Below are positions 28,468-35,657 of a DNA stretch of 64,000 nucleotides, one piece after another; the stretch's first letter is position 1; every line of letters begins with the position of its first letter. A program made the position numbers and the translations under genes. The stretch lies in the NCBI GenBank assembly GCA_947498785.1, contig CANMLS010000016.1:1-64000 (forward strand). Reading direction: 5' to 3'. This stretch comes from an uncultured Aquimarina sp. (lineage in GTDB: Bacteria; Bacteroidota; Bacteroidia; Flavobacteriales; Flavobacteriaceae). The notes beneath the pieces are model-generated. The model was not told where the DNA came from and ran no database searches. It saw only the letters and a program-made list of their open reading frames with translations.

Positions 28468-29052
28468 ATGGAAACAATCACAGCAGAATTAAAACAAAAA
28501 ACATTACCTGCACACTGGAATGAAAGTCAAAAACAAATATATTATATCGCGGATCGATATTATGACCTTAGTCTTAAATGTGCCATAGATAAAGATTTGC
28601 TAGATGCATTTCAAGATCCTGAAAAAACAGTTGCTTTTATGACCGATGGTAAAATGAATAATGAATATGTCTGGATAGAAGAAGGACAACCTTGGGAAGG
28701 CTGCGGCATGAAATTACCCGAAAATACCAGAGTGATTTTAGATTATGATGCGAAATGGCCAATTTTATATTTTAATAAAAAGGAGAAAAGAAAAGATACA
28801 ATTGTAATAAAAGAATCGCCTTTGTTTGTACAAGTATTTAGTAATGGTAAAGAAGGGATAAAAACGCTAAAAAGAGAACTTTTATCAGAAAGTGATGAAT
28901 CAAAAGTAGTCTTGCCTTTTGATACCAAAGAATTAGAAAATTATGATGCCATACTTATTCTGCCATGTTTTATACCTAATAAAGATATGTTAACAAAAGT
29001 GTACTGTAAAGATAATAGTGAAGTGGCAGAAATAATCCTGACTACTACATAG
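28468..29052 (+). CDS. TOMM/RiPP precursor 2, nitrile-hydratase-leader-like
   Basis: 194 residues, about 12 residues longer at the N-terminus than precursor 1 and otherwise aligned throughout. Leader-like region ~25-102 (YYDLSLKCAIDKDLLDAFQD, PEKTVAF, LPENTRVILDYDAKWPILYF), then IKESPLFVQ and the C-terminal LPCFIPNKDMLTKVYC segment. It ends ILTTT, with Thr where the sister copies have Cys. Bases 28468-28910 are identical to the start of precursor 3; the last 142 bases differ at about 27 positions. Cysteines at 38, 79, 167 and 180. A 289-base gap with a hairpin separates it from precursor 1. Confidence 0.7.
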   Translation: METITAELKQKTLPAHWNESQKQIYYIADRYYDLSLKCAIDKDLLDAFQDPEKTVAFMTDGKMNNEYVWIEEGQPWEGCGMKLPENTRVILDYDAKWPILYFNKKEKRKDTIVIKESPLFVQVFSNGKEGIKTLKRELLSESDESKVVLPFDTKELENYDAILILPCFIPNKDMLTKVYCKDNSEVAEIILTTT

Positions 29053-29202
29053 AAAAACTCATGTTTTTATTATCGATCAATAATTATGTTATTTTTTATT
29101 TAACGATTTGTATTAAGTTAATCTACAACTTAAATAAATTACAAAGATCAAAATTTGTTAGATTCTTTATTGTATAATAATAACTCATAAAACCTAAAAA
29201 CC

Positions 29203-29787
29203 ATGGAAACAATCACAGCAGAATTAAAACAAAAAACATTACCTGCACACTGGAATGAAAGTCAAAAACAAATATATTATATCGCGGATCGATATTATGA
29301 CCTTAGTCTTAAATGTGCCATAGATAAAGATTTGCTAGATGCATTTCAAGATCCTGAAAAAACAGTTGCTTTTATGACCGATGGTAAAATGAATAATGAA
29401 TATGTCTGGATAGAAGAAGGACAACCTTGGGAAGGCTGCGGCATGAAATTACCCGAAAATACCAGAGTGATTTTAGATTATGATGCGAAATGGCCAATTT
29501 TATATTTTAATAAAAAGGAGAAAAGAAAAGATACAATTGTAATAAAAGAATCGCCTTTGTTTGTACAAGTATTTAGTAATGGTAAAGAAGGGATAAAAAC
29601 GCTAAAAAGAGAACTTTTATCAGAAAGTGATGAATCAAAAGTAGTTTTGCCCTTTGATACCAAAGAATTAAAAAATTATGATGCAATCCTTATGATGCCG
29701 TGTTTTATACCTAATAAAGATATGTTGGCAAAAGTATTTTGTAACGATAATAGGGAAGAAGCGGAAATAATTTTAACAACCTGCTAA
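29203..29787 (+). CDS. TOMM/RiPP precursor 3, nitrile-hydratase-leader-like
   Basis: 194 residues. The first 147 codons are base-for-base identical to precursor 2. The C-terminal part differs (MMPCFIPNKDMLAKVFCND) and ends ILTTC, so the last residue is Cys as in precursor 1. The identity block begins at the start codon; the upstream sequences are only similar, which points to gene conversion or a recent partial duplication limited to the leader half. The gene is followed by a strong hairpin and then by the YcaO gene. Confidence 0.7.
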   Translation: METITAELKQKTLPAHWNESQKQIYYIADRYYDLSLKCAIDKDLLDAFQDPEKTVAFMTDGKMNNEYVWIEEGQPWEGCGMKLPENTRVILDYDAKWPILYFNKKEKRKDTIVIKESPLFVQVFSNGKEGIKTLKRELLSESDESKVVLPFDTKELKNYDAILMMPCFIPNKDMLAKVFCNDNREEAEIILTTC

Positions 29788-29846
29788 TATTTAAGTTAAA
29801 AAATATTAAATAAAAAACGAATAATTTGTATACGTTTTTAAATGAG

Positions 29847-29888
29847 ATGATCAACCTTGTTATTTTATTTAGCAATAAGGTTGATCAT
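29847..29888 (+). terminator. Hairpin between precursor 3 and the YcaO gene
   Basis: A perfect 12-bp stem ATGATCAACCTT / AAGGTTGATCAT (29847-29858 and 29877-29888) with an 18-base loop, then TATTTATAA. The T-run is weak, so partial read-through into the modification genes is likely; this would make precursors more abundant than enzymes. Confidence 0.65.
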
Positions 29889-29938
29889 TATTTATAATTA
29901 AAGATATTTTTAAATCTTCTTAAAGGAATCCCTAAATA

Positions 29939-32197
29939 ATGCCCAATACATTTTACAGAATTAAAGAAAATTATGCCAAAGTAAAGGTAGATGATCACTA
30001 TACTATAATGTCTTCAGAGCAAGATAGTGTAGTACTACAGTCTCCTTTAGCGATTCAACTTTTGGATGTTATTACTACCAATACAATAACAAAAGACGAT
30101 ATCATAGCTAACTATAATCAATATGGCAGTAATCTTAGTGAAGTATTGATTACACTTCACCAATTAGAAATCGAGGGGTATATCACACATACTAAACCGA
30201 TATTTAGTCCAGAAGAAACTGCCTATTGGGAAGAATTGGGGTATCATACACAGAAGTTGTCTGCTGTATTCAGTACCAAAACTATTGCTGTTAAAACTCT
30301 GGGTTCTATAGATGATGCTGTTTTTAAAGAATCATGCATTGCGACAGGTTTACAATGGTCAGATATTCCATATGTGACGATTGTATTAACTACAGATTAT
30401 TTGCACCCTGATCTGGAGCAAATTAATACCGAGATGATCGAGCAACATAAGCTCTGGATATTGATAAAATTAGAGGGTACGACTCCATATGTTGGGCCAC
30501 TTATGGTTCCTGATGTAGAAGAGGCTGCTTGTTGGAAGTGTTTACAACATCGATTAATGTTACATGATCAGGAAAATAAATTGTATCAGGCATTGGCCAA
30601 GACTAATGATACCATTGCTCGTCCTTTGGTGAGTCACCCTATATCAAAGCAATTAGCAACCAGTGTGGCCATCTCAGAACTGGTTTCATGGTTATATCAT
30701 GAGCAAAATGAATCGTTATGTAATACCTTAATTTCATTAAAGACCAAAACTGGTGAACGTAAAATAAACCACGTCGTAAAACGGCCACAATGCCCATCTT
30801 GTGGTGATATAGAAATAGTAAAACAACATCCTATCCCCATCCAATTACAATCACAGGATACTATTGCTGATTATCCAGGAGGATATCGCACGGTTTCGCC
30901 AGAAGAAACTTTACAAAGATATAAACATCATGTGAGTGCCATAACTGGGGTTGTCCCGTATGTAAAAGAATACCACCCTGTTGATGATGTACCCATCTAC
31001 AATTTTGGCTCTGGAAAAAATCTGGCATTACAAAGTTCATCACTATTCTGGTTAAACTTACATCTAAGAAGTGCTAATGGAGGTAAAGGAAAAACAGCAA
31101 TACAAGCCAAAACTGGAGCTTTATGTGAAGCTATAGAACGATATAGCTTGATGTATCAGGGAGAAACCTATACGGTTTCAGCTTCTTATGCTACTTTAGA
31201 AAAGGCAATTCATCCAAATACCTGTATGCTATATAGTGATGATCAATATCAAGATCGTGAACGTATTAATACTAAAAGTACAAAGTTCTATTCATTGATT
31301 CCAATTCCTTTTGATGGTAATGAAATAATGGATTGGACACCAGTATATAGTCTTACAGAAAAAGAATTTAAATATCTCCCTTCTTGTTATTGTTATGCAC
31401 AGTATCCTTCAGTAGATGAAAAACGGTTATATGCATATCCTGATTCTAATGGCTGTGCGGCCGGAAATACTATCGAAGAGGCTATTTTACAAGGGTTTCT
31501 GGAATTGGTAGAGCGTGATGCTGCTGCTATCTGGTGGTATAATCGTGTCCAATATCCAGCAATAGCTTTAGAAACAGCTCAGAATCCATATATAAATCAG
31601 ATGATTGCATATTATAAAAGTATACATAGAAGTTTATATGTCTTGGATATTACCACAGATATTGGCATTCCTGTTTTCGTAGCTATAAGCCATAGTTTGA
31701 AAGAGAATGATAAAGATAAAATTTTATATGCTTTTGGAGCTCATGTAGATGCTAATATTGCTTTGGAAAGAGCTATCATAGAATTGAATCAATTGCTCCC
31801 TGTGGTGATCAATAAAAATGGATCTTATCTAACCACTGATCAGGTATTTATTGATTGGTTGGATACAGCTACGCTTCAGAATAATTCATATTTGATACCT
31901 GATGAAGGAGAAGATAAGAATATGCAAATAGATTATCCACAACTATGCAATGCCACGGTGTATGACAGCGTACAATTTTGTATACAGAGGGCAAAGCAAC
32001 TTGAACTCGAAACATTGGTTATTGATCTTACACAACCCGACGTTGGGCTTCCTGTGGCAAAAGTGATTGTGCCAGGATTACGACATTTTTGGAGACGTAC
32101 AGCTCCTGGTAGATTATATGATGTACCAGTAAGAATGGGTAAATTAGAACATCCTCATACCGAGTCAGCATTAAACCCTTTGAGTATTTTTATTTAA
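29939..32197 (+). CDS. TOMM cyclodehydratase: E1-like scaffold fused to YcaO
   Basis: 752 residues. Residues ~1-305 form the E1/ThiF-like leader-binding half, with two CxxC zinc pairs (C198/C201 in CWKC and C285/C288 in CPSC) in the usual spacing. Residues ~315-752 are the YcaO domain; its ATP-binding motif is ALCEAIERY (E397, E400, R401), and a second conserved segment is QGFLELVERDAA. YcaO enzymes use ATP to turn Cys, Ser or Thr into azolines. The usual C-terminal PxPxP is reduced to ALNPLSIFI, which may affect activity. The radical SAM gene begins 15 bases later. No flavin dehydrogenase gene is present, so any azolines may stay unoxidised (inference). Confidence 0.88.
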   Translation: MPNTFYRIKENYAKVKVDDHYTIMSSEQDSVVLQSPLAIQLLDVITTNTITKDDIIANYNQYGSNLSEVLITLHQLEIEGYITHTKPIFSPEETAYWEELGYHTQKLSAVFSTKTIAVKTLGSIDDAVFKESCIATGLQWSDIPYVTIVLTTDYLHPDLEQINTEMIEQHKLWILIKLEGTTPYVGPLMVPDVEEAACWKCLQHRLMLHDQENKLYQALAKTNDTIARPLVSHPISKQLATSVAISELVSWLYHEQNESLCNTLISLKTKTGERKINHVVKRPQCPSCGDIEIVKQHPIPIQLQSQDTIADYPGGYRTVSPEETLQRYKHHVSAITGVVPYVKEYHPVDDVPIYNFGSGKNLALQSSSLFWLNLHLRSANGGKGKTAIQAKTGALCEAIERYSLMYQGETYTVSASYATLEKAIHPNTCMLYSDDQYQDRERINTKSTKFYSLIPIPFDGNEIMDWTPVYSLTEKEFKYLPSCYCYAQYPSVDEKRLYAYPDSNGCAAGNTIEEAILQGFLELVERDAAAIWWYNRVQYPAIALETAQNPYINQMIAYYKSIHRSLYVLDITTDIGIPVFVAISHSLKENDKDKILYAFGAHVDANIALERAIIELNQLLPVVINKNGSYLTTDQVFIDWLDTATLQNNSYLIPDEGEDKNMQIDYPQLCNATVYDSVQFCIQRAKQLELETLVIDLTQPDVGLPVAKVIVPGLRHFWRRTAPGRLYDVPVRMGKLEHPHTESALNPLSIFI

Positions 32198-32212
32198 AAA
32201 CGAAAATCAGCC

Positions 32213-33508
32213 ATGAAATTTATATCTTATAATAACACTTCATTTAAAAAAACAACGTACTATAAAAGATTACCCGAAAATGAAAGAGAAGTATTTGATA
32301 TTTTATCTAGTGTTTTTCATTTTAAGGTAAATAATTATGTCCTGGAACATCTTATTGATTGGGAAACAGTGCCCGATGATCCTATTTATAAATTGATTTT
32401 TCCTAGGAAAGAGATGTTGCAACCTACAGATTATAAGACATTACTCTTATTACATCAAAGTGGGCTTGATGAAAAAACATTATTTCAGTTTGTTCAAAAG
32501 GTAAAGAAGAAAATGTATCCAGAGGTAAAGCATGCTGAAACAAGTATCCCAAAGGTAAACGGAGTGAGGATTAGAGGAATGTATAGTAATTTTGAAACTA
32601 TCGTAAGTCTATTTCCTGATCCTATGGCTAAAACATGCCATTCCTATTGTTCATATTGTTTCAGATGGATTATGTTTAACAATAAAGAAGCACAACAAAA
32701 CTCTTCATATACAGACCCTAATGAACCTGTTGAATATTTAAGAGCACATCCCGAAATTACTGACGTATTGTTTACAGGAGCAGATCCGCTAGTATTAAAA
32801 GCTAAAACATTACAGAAATATATCGATCCGGTTTTGGATATAGCATCTGTAAAAGTAATTCGTATTAGTTCAAAATCATTAGCGTGGTGGCCATTTCGAT
32901 TTACAACAGATAAGGACGCCGATGAATTATTGAAATTATTTAGATACATTCAATCCAAGGGAAAACATCTTAATTTTTGTGCTCATTTTACTCATGTTAG
33001 AGAACTAGAAAATGATGTAGTCAAAGAAGCAATACAAAGAATAAGAGATACGGGGACCGTAATTCGATGTCAGGGGCCTATTGTTGAAGGTATTAATGAT
33101 ACACCAGAGGATTGGAGCGCATTATGGAATACTCAGATAGCATTAGGAATGGTTCCTTATTATATGTTTATAGAAGCTGATCATAATTCTGAGTCCTGTT
33201 TTAGAATTCCGCTGGCAAAAGCACTACAAATTTTTCAGGAAGCACAGAAAAAAACTACAGGTTTAGCAAGAACGGTTAGAGGCCCTGTCTTTATGAATGA
33301 TTTGCATAGAACATTATTAGATGGTATCGTGACGGTTAATAATCAACGATATTTTGCATTAAAATCATTACAAGCACCTCCTAATATGGTTGGTGAAGGT
33401 ACAATCAAATTAATTCCGTATAACGAAACGACCAAGGACGCTGGTGATTTGATAACTTTATTTAGTAAACAGACAGAAGCTATGTCAACTACTGTTGATA
33501 TTCTTTAG
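32213..33508 (+). CDS. KamA-like radical SAM enzyme
   Basis: 431 residues with the radical SAM cluster CHSYCSYC (C142, C146, C149; CX3CX2C) and a lysine 2,3-aminomutase-like core (FTGADPLVL, HFTHVREL, RCQGPIVEGINDTPEDW, RTVRGPVF). The glycine-rich lysine motif that binds PLP in true lysine aminomutases (GGGGK) is not visible; the corresponding region reads LQAPPNMVGEGTIKL. It may therefore be a PLP-independent enzyme or act on peptide. Tight linkage to the YcaO gene suggests it modifies the precursors. It could also be an unrelated metabolic enzyme carried with the cluster. Confidence 0.8.
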   Translation: MKFISYNNTSFKKTTYYKRLPENEREVFDILSSVFHFKVNNYVLEHLIDWETVPDDPIYKLIFPRKEMLQPTDYKTLLLLHQSGLDEKTLFQFVQKVKKKMYPEVKHAETSIPKVNGVRIRGMYSNFETIVSLFPDPMAKTCHSYCSYCFRWIMFNNKEAQQNSSYTDPNEPVEYLRAHPEITDVLFTGADPLVLKAKTLQKYIDPVLDIASVKVIRISSKSLAWWPFRFTTDKDADELLKLFRYIQSKGKHLNFCAHFTHVRELENDVVKEAIQRIRDTGTVIRCQGPIVEGINDTPEDWSALWNTQIALGMVPYYMFIEADHNSESCFRIPLAKALQIFQEAQKKTTGLARTVRGPVFMNDLHRTLLDGIVTVNNQRYFALKSLQAPPNMVGEGTIKLIPYNETTKDAGDLITLFSKQTEAMSTTVDIL

Positions 33509-33739
33509 TGTGAAATGTCAAAATAGGAATTCTTCATTTATAATTTAAGTTTCTTTCTTTTATGTATCTGGATAGTGTTTCTGGAATTTTTATATTTCAT
33601 ATCTACATAAAATATTAATACGCAGCGATCACGTATTGAAGCACACGACGTTATTGATTTTGAGTAATATCAATTCAAGTGCAAATTATTTCACATACTA
33701 TCATAACAAATTATTACAAGAACCATTTTATAGCATCAC

Positions 33740-33765
33740 GCAACCTTTTGGGACTTGTTAGTCTA
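33740..33765 (+). promoter_or_regulatory. ECF-sigma-type promoter of the lipoprotein gene
   Basis: GCAACC (33740-33745), 15 bases, then GTCTA (33761-33765), 29 bases upstream of the lipoprotein ATG. The surrounding TCACGCAACCTTTTG and the exact spacing recur upstream of the ECF sigma gene at 34970-34995, so both are probably read by that sigma factor. Confidence 0.6.
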
Positions 33766-33793
33766 TACAACATACATCCAAAATAGTTTGATT

Positions 33794-34867
33794 ATGATAA
33801 AGTTTAAAATATTCTTAATACTGGTTTTACTAATCATAGTTGCATTAGCCTCGATAATTTCATGTACTAATGAACCCTTTGATTTATTCCCTGATAATAT
33901 CCAGAAAATTGATACAGAATCAGCATTATTTAATTCATTAAAAAGTATATCTCAAAATGAGAATGATGATGTCGAACCTATTTGTGTCACTTTTATATAC
34001 CCTTTTAATATATACTTATTTAATGATAATTCTGAAATTGAAGATAGCCAGATAGTAAATAACAATTTAGAATTTGTAGAACTTCTTGGAAATGTTGAAA
34101 ATAATACGGGAGGCATAGGATTAAGTTATCCTATTACCACTATTCTAGCCGATGGCAGCACATTTAGTATACAAGACAATGCAGAATTAAAGGAAACCAT
34201 AGAAAAGTGTATAGAATCAGAAATCATTAATTATTGTAATAGAGTATTAGAGGAGAAAAATTGTGTTTGGAAAATAACATCATTGACAGAAAACTCTAGG
34301 TATGATAGTTCTCTACTAGATTTTTATGAAGATGGTACTGGAATTTTTTATGATAACGGAAACGCTTATAGAACTTCTTGGATATCATTAATTTTAGAAG
34401 AAGAATTACATGTCAATATTCATCTTGAAGGAGATTCTGAAGTTTCAGAAGATTGGAATTTTGATTGGAAAGCAGTGATAATAGACGAAGATACCATAGA
34501 ATTATCCAATGGAGATAAAAAATATAGGGTTAAAAAAGAGTGTGATGTAGATAACTCTTGTGATTATGTTGAGTTTAGAGAATGTGAATTGCCAGACTCA
34601 GAACATACTGCAACTTTTGTTTTTGATAACTATAAAGATTGTATTCTTTCATTCAGGGAAAATACTACTTCTGTACTTTCATTATCTTTTTATAAAACTC
34701 AAGAACAAGCAGAACAAGAAATAAATAGATTAGATTCCTCTTCTTATCTCAACACTACTAATCCACAATTAATTTTTGTTACCATAAAAAACGAAGATAC
34801 TTCAGAATCAAAAATTATTAGAATTGTATTATTTGCTGAAGCCTGCAATAGTCCAGAAGAGAACTAA
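33794..34867 (+). CDS. Lipoprotein with lipocalin-like segment
   Basis: About 357 residues from the ATG at 33794 (an in-frame TTG at 33755 is less likely). The N-terminus is a lipoprotein signal with lipobox SIISC. The mature part has several cysteines and a stretch (CVWKITSLTENSRYDSSLL, then YEDGTGIFYDNG and WKAVIIDEDTIEL) resembling lipocalin-like domains of Bacteroidota lipoproteins. An ECF-type promoter motif lies just upstream and a terminator downstream. It is probably an envelope protein in the regulon of the neighbouring sigma factor. Confidence 0.65.
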   Translation: MIKFKIFLILVLLIIVALASIISCTNEPFDLFPDNIQKIDTESALFNSLKSISQNENDDVEPICVTFIYPFNIYLFNDNSEIEDSQIVNNNLEFVELLGNVENNTGGIGLSYPITTILADGSTFSIQDNAELKETIEKCIESEIINYCNRVLEEKNCVWKITSLTENSRYDSSLLDFYEDGTGIFYDNGNAYRTSWISLILEEELHVNIHLEGDSEVSEDWNFDWKAVIIDEDTIELSNGDKKYRVKKECDVDNSCDYVEFRECELPDSEHTATFVFDNYKDCILSFRENTTSVLSLSFYKTQEQAEQEINRLDSSSYLNTTNPQLIFVTIKNEDTSESKIIRIVLFAEACNSPEEN

Positions 34868-34878
34868 TCTATTTTGTT

Positions 34879-34925
34879 CAGTAACCTTATCCTTCTGGGG
34901 CGAGGTTACTGTTCTTAATTCTATT
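34879..34925 (+). terminator. Terminator of the lipoprotein gene
   Basis: Perfect 9-bp stem CAGTAACCT / AGGTTACTG (34879-34887 and 34903-34911) with a T-rich tail, twelve bases after the stop codon. Confidence 0.8.
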
Positions 34926-34969
34926 TTTTTCCTATGAATTGATTGTAAATAAAAAAACTAATAATTCAC

Positions 34970-34995
34970 GCAACCTTTTGAAACAATACAGTCTA
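34970..34995 (+). promoter_or_regulatory. ECF-sigma-type promoter of the sigma factor gene
   Basis: GCAACC (34970-34975), 15 bases, GTCTA (34991-34995), about 110 bases upstream of the sigma gene. Same bases and spacing as the motif at 33740-33765. This arrangement suggests autoregulation. Confidence 0.6.
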
Positions 34996-35102
34996 AAAGG
35001 ATGAACATGATGATTTATGTATTATTTTTAAATATCACATACTTATTTAAGCTTTTTATAAATTAAATATAGTATAATGATCTTTATAAAGCTTAAAACC
35101 AA

Positions 35103-35657
35103 TTGGACACAAGAAAATTAATTAAGAAGTGCCAAAAAAATAACCGCAGAGCGCAGAGTGAATTGTTTCATCTATATAAGGATATACTTTTTGCTTTGAG
35201 TCTAAAGTATTGTAAAAATTATAGCGAAGCAGAGGACAATTTACAGGATTCATTTATCACTATTTTTAAAAAAATAAATCAATATAATTTTAAGGGATCT
35301 TTTGAAGGTTGGATGAAAAGAATAACCATCAATAAAGCAATTGACAAATATAAAAAAGCTCCTCTCTTGGATTTAAGTATTGATGAAGAAAAAATTGCTG
35401 ACACCCGAGTTGATCCTGAAATATTAAATTTTCCATTAGATGAATTATTAGCATTTATACAAGAATTGCCAGATAGGTATAGATTGATTTTTAATCTTTA
35501 TGAATTAGATAATTATTCTCATAAAGAAATAGCCAAGATGTTACATATTTCTGAAGGAACTTCTAAATCTAATTTACATAGAGCCAAAGTTATACTGAAA
35601 ACCAAAATATTGTCGAGTAACAATTGTTTAAAAAAAATTGCAATAAGTAATGGTTGA
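35103..35657 (+). CDS. ECF RNA polymerase sigma factor
   Basis: 184 residues. Region 2 is seen in AEDNLQDSFITIFKKINQYN and the following GWMKRITINKAIDKYKK; region 4 in LPDRYRLIFNLYELDNYSHK and EIAKMLHISEGTSKSNLHRA. Start: in-frame TAA at 35094 and no ATG nearby, so the TTG at 35103 is used. The stop overlaps the start of the beta-barrel gene by eight bases, so the two are translationally coupled. It probably directs transcription from the two GCAACC-N15-GTCTA promoters. Confidence 0.85.
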   Translation: MDTRKLIKKCQKNNRRAQSELFHLYKDILFALSLKYCKNYSEAEDNLQDSFITIFKKINQYNFKGSFEGWMKRITINKAIDKYKKAPLLDLSIDEEKIADTRVDPEILNFPLDELLAFIQELPDRYRLIFNLYELDNYSHKEIAKMLHISEGTSKSNLHRAKVILKTKILSSNNCLKKIAISNG

